DNA from: Chloroflexota bacterium
GTDB lineage: Bacteria; Chloroflexota; Anaerolineae; UBA4142
Assembly: GCA_016215025.1 (NCBI GenBank)
Contig: JACRMI010000155.1
Span: 1-45,466, forward strand
DNA length: 45,466 nucleotides
Direction: 5' to 3'
The notes under the pieces were generated by a model that was given only the letters and a program-made list of their open reading frames with translations, made no database searches and had not been told where the DNA came from. This document shows positions 1 to 7,626 of the stretch, piece after piece. Each line of letters starts with the position of its first letter. Within the stretch, counting starts at the first letter, position 1. Both the position numbers and the translations under genes were made by a program.

Positions 1-1
1 A

Positions 2-118
2 AACGCAGCGCCGACTCCAAGTCCTGTATCGGTTTCGGCATCATCCACGGCGGTGTCTCAAAGAATTGGAACGTCAATGGGCGGAAGCCGTTCGCCGCAA
101 ACCTTAAAAAACTTGTAG
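2..118 (+). CDS. Possible 3' end of a Ser/Pro-rich protein (partial)
   Basis: An open frame enters from the left edge and ends at a TAG. The visible residues are rich in Ser, Thr and Pro (TPSPVSVSASSTAVS), which is typical of the low-complexity tails of secreted or membrane proteins elsewhere in this window. No domain can be recognised in 38 residues, and another frame is also open here, so the assignment is weak. The rest of 119-189 holds no feature I can support. Confidence 0.25.
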   Translation, partial: NAAPTPSPVSVSASSTAVSQRIGTSMGGSRSPQTLKNL

Positions 119-189
119 GTGGAATTTTGCGGTTACTGATATAAAGTGATGGATGTTTTTCATTTTTTCTGCTTTCGTCGTTTTTGAGT

Positions 190-1920
190 TTATTTGATCG
201 TGAGAAGAAGGATTTTGCCATCGGCAAGTATTGCCTGGCTCGTCGAATACGTTTTGCCGTCGCTGAGGCGCGCGCTGAATTTGACGAGATTGCCAGTGAC
301 TTGATGGTTCGACAACGTGAACGTCGTTCCGCTCGTCGTGAAATTGACGAGCGCACCTTTCATATTCGATTTACTGATTTCATTTGTCGGCGAGCCGAAG
401 GTATAAATCACGTTTTCGTCGACGAATGCCAATGCCGCATCGACGTTTTTGTTGTTGATCGCGCCAAAGAACCCATCGACGACTGAAACTGAATCCTTGC
501 TCGTTGTGCTTGATTTCGACGCAGGACTTGACGCTGTTGCTGCGCTTTTGGTCGCAGTGCCAGCCACAGTTGGCGTGGACTTGATCGCTGATGTGTTCTT
601 CGCAGTCCACGTTGTTTTGATTTCGCTTGCATCGCACGGTAGTTTGCCGGTCGCAGAGAGTGTTCCGGTCGCTTGTCCTCCGCCAAATGTTCCAGCAAAC
701 GTAATTTGTGCGCCATCGCTCGTCGATAGCTTGGCGGTGAACGTATTGTTGACGACGGCGGCGTCCGAAATCGATTTGGACAACGATGTGCTGCCTGAAC
801 ATCCGCCATTGCGTGCACTCAGATTGAGCGATGCGTACGTTACGTGATTGTCCTTCACGGTGAACGAAATGCTGCTATCGGTGGCGGTCGTGCCTTTCCA
901 TTCGCCAAGAATAATTGTTACCGCATTCGGATTCAAAGTTGGTGTTGGTGTGCCTGGCATCGCGCGTGGTGTGGGGGTCGCGGTTGTATCGAGCAATCCA
1001 AGCAGACCGCCCTTTGGTGCGACGGCTGGAATGGCATCGGTTGGAGCAGTGATCGCTACCTTGGTATCGAAATCGGAAAAAGTGTAACGAAAATACGCAT
1101 TGTCTTTCTTGAGCGAATTTTTCGAATCGTATCCGAGGAGATTGATCGTCAAGTCGTGCAGATAGCCGTCTTTGCAAACGCTGATTTCAAGATACCCATC
1201 TTCGACGATTGGTTCTACGCCAGTGGCGCTAAAAATTCCGTTAGTCCAAACCTTGGCGGCGATATCCTTATCGGTTCGATAAAAGTTGCACGCAAGCGCA
1301 TCGCTTGACGTTCGGGTGTATTTAAAGCCAGCATAATCGAGTTTGAGTTGCATGATGTCGTCGAACATGTCGAATGGGTTGGGCGCGGTGCTCATGCCTG
1401 AATCGGTTGGCAAGATATACCATTTGTTTTCCGGTGCGCCGATGCCTGCGACGGGTCCGTGCGTGTAAGCTTTGCCGTGTGCTTGTATAAATTCAATCGA
1501 TGCAGTCGGTTCCAATCCAAAAAGCGCAACCATCGTTCCGCCGACGGTTATGTGGGCGTCGTTGCCATTGAATTCGCCGTCGAGACGCATCAATGTGGTG
1601 TTATCGCGTGTTGCGCCGAACGCTTGGCCGAAGGTCATTTCTTGGTGCGCTTTGAACATTGTCGCCGCGCGTGTCTTGGCGATGGCAGCGGGCAATACGC
1701 TGGCAGCCGTTTGGGCTGGCACGATAGTGGTTGCGGTGGGCGCGATAGTTGGTACGGCAGTCGGCGCGACCGTTAGCGCGGCGACAGTCGGCGGAATGGT
1801 CTGTTCATTTGTTGGGGCAGCAACCGTAGACGCTGGTAGAGTCGGTGTTGCGCCAGAGCAACCGGCAAGTCCGAGCGCAACAAGCAGGATCAATGAAACG
1901 AACCCGTTTTTGAATGGCAT
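190..1920 (-). CDS. Large secreted lipoprotein with LppX/LprG-like and NTF2/SnoaL-like domains
   Basis: A 576-residue protein with a type II signal peptide: hydrophobic stretch, then lipobox LAGC, so it should be lipidated at Cys21 and anchored outside the membrane. A Thr/Pro-rich spacer follows (about 22-75). Residues about 80-300 resemble the LppX/LprAFG (LolA-like) fold of lipid-carrying lipoproteins. About 330-440 is a beta-rich domain starting ILGEWKG, then an Ala/Ser/Thr linker. The last ~100 residues read like an NTF2/SnoaL ketosteroid-isomerase-type fold (VVDGFFGAINNKNVDAAL). A GAGG ribosome site lies about 8 bases before the ATG. Upstream lie two terminators that isolate it from rpsT. 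Domain names come from sequence feel only; ligand and role are unknown. Confidence 0.75.
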   Translation of the reverse strand: MPFKNGFVSLILLVALGLAGCSGATPTLPASTVAAPTNEQTIPPTVAALTVAPTAVPTIAPTATTIVPAQTAASVLPAAIAKTRAATMFKAHQEMTFGQAFGATRDNTTLMRLDGEFNGNDAHITVGGTMVALFGLEPTASIEFIQAHGKAYTHGPVAGIGAPENKWYILPTDSGMSTAPNPFDMFDDIMQLKLDYAGFKYTRTSSDALACNFYRTDKDIAAKVWTNGIFSATGVEPIVEDGYLEISVCKDGYLHDLTINLLGYDSKNSLKKDNAYFRYTFSDFDTKVAITAPTDAIPAVAPKGGLLGLLDTTATPTPRAMPGTPTPTLNPNAVTIILGEWKGTTATDSSISFTVKDNHVTYASLNLSARNGGCSGSTSLSKSISDAAVVNNTFTAKLSTSDGAQITFAGTFGGGQATGTLSATGKLPCDASEIKTTWTAKNTSAIKSTPTVAGTATKSAATASSPASKSSTTSKDSVSVVDGFFGAINNKNVDAALAFVDENVIYTFGSPTNEISKSNMKGALVNFTTSGTTFTLSNHQVTGNLVKFSARLSDGKTYSTSQAILADGKILLLTIK

Positions 1921-1985
1921 GATTTTTTCCTCGCGATTCTATTTGCAAGGAATATAAACCAGAGGCGTGACAAAAACGTGACAAC

Positions 1986-2020
1986 AAAAACCTGCGGCGC
2001 AGAGCGCATCGCAGGTTTTT
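1986..2020 (-). terminator. Strong intrinsic terminator, second after rpsT
   Basis: Perfect 11-bp inverted repeat, arms 1986-1996 and 2010-2020 (AAAAACCTGCG with its complement), flanked by A/T runs on both sides so it can work in both directions. It lies between rpsT and the lipoprotein gene, both on the minus strand, and is the second hairpin reached by transcription leaving rpsT. Confidence 0.75.
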
Positions 2021-2033
2021 GGATAAAAAGAAG

Positions 2034-2062
2034 ATGCCAAGTTCATTCGAGCATCTTGGCAT
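2034..2062 (-). terminator. Intrinsic terminator directly after rpsT
   Basis: Inverted repeat ATGCCAAG (2034-2041) and CTTGGCAT (2055-2062). Read on the minus strand, the stem is followed by a T-rich stretch (CTTCTTTTT). It lies 30 bases past the rpsT stop codon, the usual distance for its terminator. Confidence 0.7.
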
Positions 2063-2092
2063 TTTCATGACCATCGTGAAAAGCGAAACGGT

Positions 2093-2368
2093 TTAGCCCT
2101 TGGCGGCTTTGGCTTTATTAAGCTTCTTCACCAAGCGCGATTTGCGTCGGGCGGCGTTGTTCTTTTTGATGATACCTTTTTGCGCCGCTTTATCGAGTGC
2201 GCTAATCGCCGCTTTGACCGATTGCTCAGCATCCGTAGAGTTACCCTCAGCGACTAGCTTGTTTGCATTCTTGACTTGAGTTCGTGCGGTTGCGCGAATG
2301 ACTCGGTTGCGGACTTGGTGACGGGCGCTTTGGCGAATCGCTTTTTCGGCAGCGTGTTTGTTAGCCAA
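2093..2368 (-). CDS. rpsT: 30S ribosomal protein S20
   Basis: A 91-residue basic helical protein that binds 16S rRNA in the small subunit. The N-terminus ANKHAAEKAIRQSARHQVRN and the C-terminal KKNNAARRKSRLVKKLNKAK are characteristic of bS20, and the length is usual for the family. The start codon is TTG (2366-2368), supported by a clean GGAGG (2378-2382) 9 bases upstream. E. coli rpsT also starts with UUG, where the weak start is tied to autogenous control, so the same logic may apply here. It stands alone between terminators and is divergent from murJ. Confidence 0.97.
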   Translation of the reverse strand: MANKHAAEKAIRQSARHQVRNRVIRATARTQVKNANKLVAEGNSTDAEQSVKAAISALDKAAQKGIIKKNNAARRKSRLVKKLNKAKAAKG

Positions 2369-2436
2369 TTTAGAATTCCTCCGTAAATTTATCGAGCAGC
2401 ATATTACATCAGATTCAATTTTTTGACAAATGAGAG

Positions 2437-2478
2437 AGACCCGAAAGGTTTCGATCAGGGAAGAAACCTTCCGGGTCT
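2437..2478. repeat. Hairpin in the rpsT/murJ divergent spacer
   Basis: A 16-bp stem with one mismatch: left arm 2437-2452 (AGACCCGAAAGGTTTC), right arm 2463-2478 (GAAACCTTCCGGGTCT), loop 10 nt. The right arm matches the arms of the hairpin at 18327-18349 (GACCTGGAAGGTTT type), so it is probably one dispersed family used as terminator or insulator. It ends right where the murJ -35 box begins. Confidence 0.65.
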
Positions 2479-2508
2479 TTGGTCATATCTTGTTCCTCGT
2501 GATATAAT
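2479..2508 (+). promoter_or_regulatory. murJ promoter, predicts a leaderless mRNA
   Basis: A perfect -10 TATAAT (2503-2508) is preceded after 18 nt by TTGGTC (2479-2484). Only six bases (GGCGAC) separate the -10 box from the GTG start at 2515, so the expected transcription start is the start codon itself. No Shine-Dalgarno sequence is present. Confidence 0.7.
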
Positions 2509-2514
2509 GGCGAC

Positions 2515-4101
2515 GTGATTTCGCCAGTCCACTCCATAGCGCGCTCTCGCCGTCTCGCTCGCGCGGCGACGATCGTGATGATATTCTTTGTCGCCAGTCG
2601 CGGGCTAGGGCTTTTGCGCGATGTGGTCATCAGTCATCAGTTCGGCACATCGCGCGCGCTCGATGCATACTTTGCCGCCTTCAATATTCCCGATTTTATT
2701 TTCAACGTGGTCGCGGGGGGCGCGCTTGGCTCGGCGTTCATTCCGACGTTTGCCGCGGCGCTCGCTCAAAACGATTCGCGCCGCGCCTGGCGACTTGCCA
2801 GCTCGATAATCACGCTCGCGTTCATCTTGCTCACGGCGATTTCGGCGGTCCTGGCAATCTTCGCTCCACAAGTGGCGGCGGCAACTGTCGCGCAAGGATT
2901 TGCGTCGGAGGATCAGATGCTGACAGCCGACTTGATGCGATGGATGCTCATCACGCCGATTGTGTTTGGCGTGAGCGGCATCGTGATGGGCATTCTGAAC
3001 GCGCATCAGCATTTTGTTTTGCCTGCGCTTGCACCGGTGTTTTACAACGCGGCGATCATCGCCGGCGCATGGTTTCTCGCTCCGACGATGGGTGTGTACG
3101 GGCTAGTGGCAGGCGTTGTCGCAGGCGCGTTTTTGCATCTGCTCATTCAAGTCCCATGGTTCTTTCAAAAGAGACTAGAGACTAGAGATTTGAGATTAGA
3201 GATTCCAAGTGTTCAGTCTCTAATCTCCAGTCTCCAATCTCCAGATGTTGGTCAAGTCGTGCGATTGATGCTGCCGCGCACGTTTGGTCTCGCGGCGGTG
3301 CAGATCAACTTTTTGGTTAACACGATGCTTGCATCGGCGTTGCCTGCGGGCGGAATTGCGGCACTGTCGTACGCCTGGCGCTTGATGTTGTTGCCGGTTG
3401 GCGTCGTGGGACAATCCCTTGCGACGGCGGTTTTTCCGACGTTCTCGGCGCAGACCGCCCGCAAAGAACTCGACGATTTTCAACTTACGTTTTCCGTTGC
3501 GTTTCGCACAACTTTGTATCTGACCATTCCTGCGGCGGTCGGGTTGCTCGTGCTAGGTGCGCCATTCATCGCAGTGCTTTTTCAGCGTGGCGAGTTTACG
3601 GCGCAATCGACCGCAGAAACTGTGTGGGCGCTGCAATTCTATGCGATTGCCTTATTCGCGCATTCGGGTCTCGAAATCGTGACGCGCGCATTCTACGCTT
3701 TGCACGATACGATGACACCGGTGATAATCGGCATCGGCGCGATGGTGTTGAATGTTGTGCTCAGCATCGTTTTAATTTCGCCGCTCGCGCAAGGTGGTCT
3801 CGCGCTCGCCAACTCCATCGCGACCATTCTCGAAATGCTAACGCTGCTCGTTATTTTGCGTCGTCGTCTCGGCAGCTTCGATCAACATCGAATCGCGTTA
3901 TCGGTTGCGCGCATCGTCATCGCATCGATCATAATGGGCGCGGTGCTCATCGTTTTCAAAAATACTTTTGCTGCATCGGGTGCAATTCTGTTAGCGATTG
4001 TCGGTGCGGCGATTGGTGCGGTGGTCTATTTCGCTGTGACATTGATATTCCGGTCAGAAGAAATCGCACTGGTGCTGGCAAGAGTAAAACGTAAAGCGTA
4101 A
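2515..4101 (+). CDS. murJ: Lipid II flippase MurJ (MviN family)
   Basis: A 528-residue polytopic membrane protein of the MOP superfamily that flips the peptidoglycan precursor lipid II to the outer face. The N-terminus carries the family pattern FFVASRGLGLLRDVVISHQFG-like, then ALDAYFAAFNIPDF, NVVAGGALGSAFIPTF and LMLPRTFGLAAVQINF, with about 13-14 hydrophobic segments. The start is GTG at 2515, six bases after a TATAAT box. Residues about 218-244 (between hydrophobic segments) are encoded by a dispersed palindromic repeat, replacing a cytoplasmic linker without breaking the frame. The next gene, prfA, follows after an AT-rich low-complexity spacer. Confidence 0.93.
   Translation: MISPVHSIARSRRLARAATIVMIFFVASRGLGLLRDVVISHQFGTSRALDAYFAAFNIPDFIFNVVAGGALGSAFIPTFAAALAQNDSRRAWRLASSIITLAFILLTAISAVLAIFAPQVAAATVAQGFASEDQMLTADLMRWMLITPIVFGVSGIVMGILNAHQHFVLPALAPVFYNAAIIAGAWFLAPTMGVYGLVAGVVAGAFLHLLIQVPWFFQKRLETRDLRLEIPSVQSLISSLQSPDVGQVVRLMLPRTFGLAAVQINFLVNTMLASALPAGGIAALSYAWRLMLLPVGVVGQSLATAVFPTFSAQTARKELDDFQLTFSVAFRTTLYLTIPAAVGLLVLGAPFIAVLFQRGEFTAQSTAETVWALQFYAIALFAHSGLEIVTRAFYALHDTMTPVIIGIGAMVLNVVLSIVLISPLAQGGLALANSIATILEMLTLLVILRRRLGSFDQHRIALSVARIVIASIIMGAVLIVFKNTFAASGAILLAIVGAAIGAVVYFAVTLIFRSEEIALVLARVKRKA
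3166..3245. repeat. Tandem-repeat-armed palindrome inside murJ
   Basis: The left arm is built of degenerate GAGACTAGA/GAGATTAGA units (about 3171-3212) and the right arm of the complementary TCTCTAATC/TCTCCAATC units (about 3216-3245). It is translated in frame as part of a MurJ loop (peptide RLETRDLRLEIPSVQSLI). It is the same style of element as those near 36.2 and 31.25 kb. Confidence 0.75.
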
Positions 4102-4180
4102 AACGCAAACGGAACACGCAACACGGAACACGCAAAACGTAAATCCAAAATCTGAAAAGTGAAATCTGAAATCATAAATC
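4102..4180. repeat. Degenerate AT-rich tandem repeat spacer before prfA
   Basis: The spacer consists of short drifting units (AACGTAAA/AACGCAAA, GGAACACGCAA, then AAATCTGAAA) with no complementary second arm that I can see. It resembles a single arm of the palindromic elements found elsewhere in the window. A GGAG ribosome site (4181-4184) follows directly. Confidence 0.55.
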
Positions 4181-4189
4181 GGAGTTTTC

Positions 4190-5263
4190 ATGCTAGACAA
4201 GTTAGACTCAATCGAAAAACATTACGAAGAGTTGCACAACCTGATGGCGGATCCCTCCGTCACGAGTAACTCGACTCGCTTGCGCGAGATCACACGCGAG
4301 ATCAGCGGACTTGAAGCGACCGTGTCCAAATACCGCGATTACAAAATGGTCGCCAATGCGCTAGAAAAGACGCGCACACTCGCTCGCGATGAAGCCGACG
4401 AAGAGATGCGCGCGATGGCGAAGGAAGAAGTCGCCAAGTTGGAAGCCGACACCAGTCGTCTCATGGAAGAATTGCGCGTTTTGCTTTTGCCCAAAGACCC
4501 GCGCGACGATAAAGATGTCTTTGTCGAAATTCGCGGCGGCGCGGGGGGTGACGAAGCCGCTCTCTTCGCCGCCGACTTGTATCGCATGTACACGCGCTAC
4601 GCCGAAGACAAGGGCTGGAAAGTCGAACTCGTCGACGAGAATCGCACTGGGCTAAAAGGTTTCAAAGAAGTCGTGTTTGAAATCCGGGGCAGGGGCGCAT
4701 TCTCGCGCATGAAGTACGAAAGCGGTGTGCATCGCGTGCAGCGTGTGCCGACGACGGAAGCGCAAGGTCGCATTCACACGTCAACCGCAACTGTCGCCGT
4801 GCTTGCCGAAGTGGACGAAGTTGAAATCGACGTCAAGCCCGACGAAATCAAGATGGATATTTTCCATGCGTCGGGTCACGGCGGACAAAATGTGCAAAAA
4901 GTTGCGACAGCCGTTCGCCTCACCCATATTCCGACGGGTATCGTCGTAACATGCCAGGACCAGCGTTCGCAATTGCAAAATAAAATTCGCGCGATGGGTG
5001 TTTTGCGTGCGCGCTTGTACGAAATCGAAGTGGAGAAACGTGAGCGCCAAGTCACTGAAGATCGGCGTTCGCAAGTCGGTTCGGGTGAACGCTCGGAAAA
5101 AGTTCGCACCTACAATTTCCCGCAAGACCGCTTGACCGATCATCGCATCGGCTTGACGGTTCACAACCTGCCCAAGATTCTCGACGGCGATTTGGACACG
5201 GTGATCGATGCGCTGATTCTAAAGGATCAAAGCGAAAAGTTGAAAGAGGTCGGGGTGAGTTGA
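4190..5263 (+). CDS. prfA: Peptide chain release factor 1
   Basis: A 357-residue class I release factor that reads UAA/UAG and triggers peptide release. It has the acidic helical N-terminal domain, then the decoding region ESGVHRVQRVPTTEAQGRIHTS with the tripeptide PTT (187-189) where E. coli RF1 has PAT (PxT pattern), and the catalytic GGQ loop at 231-233 (ASGHGGQNVQKVATAVRLTH). The length is normal. The ATG at 4190 is 5 bases after GGAG. The methyltransferase that modifies the GGQ glutamine (prmC) is downstream, separated by two unrelated genes, a loosened form of the common prfA-prmC pair. Confidence 0.97.
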   Translation: MLDKLDSIEKHYEELHNLMADPSVTSNSTRLREITREISGLEATVSKYRDYKMVANALEKTRTLARDEADEEMRAMAKEEVAKLEADTSRLMEELRVLLLPKDPRDDKDVFVEIRGGAGGDEAALFAADLYRMYTRYAEDKGWKVELVDENRTGLKGFKEVVFEIRGRGAFSRMKYESGVHRVQRVPTTEAQGRIHTSTATVAVLAEVDEVEIDVKPDEIKMDIFHASGHGGQNVQKVATAVRLTHIPTGIVVTCQDQRSQLQNKIRAMGVLRARLYEIEVEKRERQVTEDRRSQVGSGERSEKVRTYNFPQDRLTDHRIGLTVHNLPKILDGDLDTVIDALILKDQSEKLKEVGVS

Positions 5264-5295
5264 CGGGCAATTGAAATCGCAGCAACAAGATCACA

Positions 5296-5390
5296 AGTCT
5301 GCCTCCGCAGACTCGGGCTTAATCCGCGTAGGCGGATTTCGTGAACTCGTTGCAGCGAATTCACACCAGCCCTTGCGGGCGGCGCAAGGG
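5296..5390. repeat. Cluster of four small hairpins after prfA
   Basis: Four adjacent palindromes fill the spacer: AGTCTGC/GCAGACT (5296-5313), AATCCGC/GCGGATT (5321-5338), a GTGAA...TTCAC hairpin (5341-5364) and CCCTTGC/GCAAGGG (5370-5390). They look like mosaic REP-type elements. They may terminate prfA transcription, although no long T run follows. Confidence 0.65.
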
Positions 5391-5429
5391 TTCGACCGTG
5401 TTCAAAATCTGCAATCTGAGGTCTCGTGA

Positions 5430-6254
5430 TTGAAACCGCGTGCCTGGATGTTCGTTGCGCTCGTACTGGTCTTTGTCGTTTGTTGTGGCTGGCTCTTTAC
5501 CATTGGGATCGGCATCGCAATTTTTCAGCCAGGGCAGACCGTAACGCTGATGCAAACGCTTACGCCGACGCCAGGAATTTCTGACGCGGACGTATGGGCA
5601 GTCGCCGTCGTGCTGACGTACGAGGCACAAGTTTTCCCAGAGCCATATCGCACGCAAGCGTACACCGCCATCGCGTGGACGATGCGCAACCGGATCGAGA
5701 TTGGATTCGCGGGTGCAGTCGCATATGCCGACGAACGATTGTTGAGTCGCTATTCTTCGTACGCCGACCACAAGAACGATCCGCCCGATGCGCGTGCGCT
5801 CGAAATCGCGCGCCAGGTTTTGAATGCGCCAACAAATGAACAAGACCCAACTCACGGCGCGCGCCACTATGTCGATAATTCGTACTGGACTGGCACGCAC
5901 GATCAAATCGGGGCAAAGGTCCAAGTGCGCGGAAAATTTAGCGATATCGATTTGCAGCGCATGATCGACGACGGCAAATTCCTTTATTCGATTGAGTGGC
6001 GCACGACCTCCGATCATCCAAAGGGTTTATTATTTTACGGGTTGTATTTTTTCGACTACTGGCCTCCTATAACGCCCGTTGTGACTGCAACGTTTACGCC
6101 AACGCCTAGACCAACATCGACCCGGACGCGGACACCCACCCGCACGCTTACGCCGACGAAGACTCGCGTGCTTACGGCAACTCCAACGCTTACTGCTACG
6201 ATCACAATGACGCCAACGCTGACGACTATTGCAACGCCCCTGCCGGAAGATTAA
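5430..6254 (+). CDS. Membrane-anchored SleB/CwlJ-like cell wall hydrolase
   Basis: A 274-residue protein: one N-terminal membrane segment (about 6-32), a short Thr/Pro spacer, then a domain (about 50-200) that reads like the Hydrolase_2 (SleB/CwlJ) fold, with an early Glu in VVLTYEAQ, a helix AYTAIAWTMRNRIEIG, and DPTHGARHYVDNSYW near the end, comparable to the family's DPTxGAxxF segment. The C-terminal 60 residues are almost pure Thr/Pro/Arg repeats, likely wall-spanning. The start is TTG at 5430, 8 bases after TGAGG; ATG 5448 is an alternative. It sits between prfA and an MFS transporter. Family assignment is moderate, without a confirmed catalytic site. Confidence 0.6.
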   Translation: MKPRAWMFVALVLVFVVCCGWLFTIGIGIAIFQPGQTVTLMQTLTPTPGISDADVWAVAVVLTYEAQVFPEPYRTQAYTAIAWTMRNRIEIGFAGAVAYADERLLSRYSSYADHKNDPPDARALEIARQVLNAPTNEQDPTHGARHYVDNSYWTGTHDQIGAKVQVRGKFSDIDLQRMIDDGKFLYSIEWRTTSDHPKGLLFYGLYFFDYWPPITPVVTATFTPTPRPTSTRTRTPTRTLTPTKTRVLTATPTLTATITMTPTLTTIATPLPED

Positions 6255-6261
6255 TCGATTC

Positions 6262-7467
6262 ATGTCTCTTTTCCGTTCGCTGACACATCGCTCATTCGCA
6301 TTCCTCTGGTCAGGGCAAACGATCTCGCGTTTGGGCGATAGTTTGTATCGCATCGCGCTCGCGTGGTGGGTGCTGGAAAAAACTGGCTCGGCGGCTATAA
6401 TGGGCACCGTACTCATTTTTTCTTTTTTGCCGATGCTCGTTTTTTTGCTCATTGGTGGCGTCGCCGTTGACCGTTTGCCGCGCGGACGCGTGATGCTTGC
6501 GTCGGATCTTTTGCGCGGCACGCTTGTCGCTTCGATTGCGGTTCTTGCGTTCACGCAGGCGCTCGACATCTGGCACGTTTACATCGCGAGCATGGTGTTT
6601 GGGTTTGTCGATGCGTTCTTTCAGCCCGCGTATACCGCCATCGTTCCCGAAATCGTTCCGAGCGAAATGTTGCCCAGCGCCAATTCGCTGACCAATCTTA
6701 GTGGTAAAATTACGGGCATCGTCGGTCCTGCGCTCGGCGCTTCCATTGTTGCGCTAGGTGGTACCCCGATTGCGTTCGCGCTCGATGCCGCATCGTTCTT
6801 TATTTCGGCGATATGTCTTGTGCCAATCATCGGATTGATCGTCCGACCTGCCGAAAAATCGGCAAGTGTCATTGGCGATTTGCGCGACGGACTGTCAACT
6901 GTCCTGGGAACGCCTTGGTTGTGGCTGACGATTGCAATTTTTGCTTTGGCCAATATAACGATGGATGGACCCATTGCCGTGTCGCTGCCTTTTCTCGTAA
7001 AGGACTCGCTCAACGCCGACGTAAGCGCACTCGGATGGCTGTACTCAATGTCGTCGCTCGGCGCGATTGTTGGCGCCATCTGGCTCGGTCGATTCCCGCG
7101 GATTCGACGTCGCGGAATTTTGACGTATGGCGCGGGCATCGTCAGCGCACTCATGGTTGTCGTCGCGGGCTTGCCGATTTCGTTGAGCGGTGTTTTGATT
7201 GTGATGTTCATCGAAGGTGCGTGCGTCGCGACGTTTGGTTTGATTTGGACGAACACGCTTCAAGAAATGGTCCCGCGTGAACGCCTGGGTCGCGTATCGA
7301 GTATTGACATGCTGGGTTCGTATGTGCTATTGCCGATTGGTTACGGCATGACGGGCTGGGTCACCGATTTGATCGGCGCGCCGTTGGTTTTCATTTTCGG
7401 CGGCGCAATCGGCGCGATGATGATCGCATTAGGATTATTGCATCCTGCGATTCGAGGATTGGATTAA
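6262..7467 (+). CDS. MFS transporter (drug/enterobactin-exporter-like)
   Basis: A 401-residue, 12-helix major facilitator. It starts MSLFRSLTHRSFAFLWSGQ and contains the loop 2-3 type motif with basic residues (VDRLPRGRVML), as in the MdfA/EntS/macrolide-efflux group of MFS exporters. The ATG at 6262 comes 7 bases after the preceding stop codon; the open frame extends upstream to 6229, but those codons overlap the hydrolase gene. The substrate cannot be read from the sequence. It is probably co-transcribed with the hydrolase. Confidence 0.85.
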   Translation: MSLFRSLTHRSFAFLWSGQTISRLGDSLYRIALAWWVLEKTGSAAIMGTVLIFSFLPMLVFLLIGGVAVDRLPRGRVMLASDLLRGTLVASIAVLAFTQALDIWHVYIASMVFGFVDAFFQPAYTAIVPEIVPSEMLPSANSLTNLSGKITGIVGPALGASIVALGGTPIAFALDAASFFISAICLVPIIGLIVRPAEKSASVIGDLRDGLSTVLGTPWLWLTIAIFALANITMDGPIAVSLPFLVKDSLNADVSALGWLYSMSSLGAIVGAIWLGRFPRIRRRGILTYGAGIVSALMVVVAGLPISLSGVLIVMFIEGACVATFGLIWTNTLQEMVPRERLGRVSSIDMLGSYVLLPIGYGMTGWVTDLIGAPLVFIFGGAIGAMMIALGLLHPAIRGLD

Positions 7468-7473
7468 CGGAAG

Positions 7474-7618
7474 ACAACAACGAATTTGGAATTAAACGAA
7501 TTCAACCCCGGGTATCGTGTCATTTCGAGCCGCGGTTTTTGCGGCGAGAAATCTCGCTTTGAATGAGGTTTCATTCTAGTGATTGAAGCAATTCGTTTGT
7601 TTCTTGATTCGTTGTTGT
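7474..7618. repeat. Nested palindromic element between the MFS gene and prmC
   Basis: Outer arms ACAACAACGAAT (7474-7485) and ATTCGTTGTTGT (7607-7618) pair perfectly over 12 bp, and a second matching block AAACGAATT/AATTCGTTT lies just inside. Enclosed is a different element starting TGTCATTTCGAG (7518-7529) with an internal CCGC/GCGG hairpin and GAGAAATCTCG. One palindrome thus sits inside another. It fills the whole spacer. Confidence 0.75.
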
Positions 7619-7626
7619 GACTAGCT

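Noticed and set aside
2415..2630. Minus-strand 71-codon frame upstream of rpsT
   Set aside because: It runs through a hairpin and the murJ start, and resembles no protein.
5296..5390. Possible tRNA or small structured RNA after prfA
   Set aside because: The stems do not form a cloverleaf and match mosaic repeat pieces seen elsewhere in the window.
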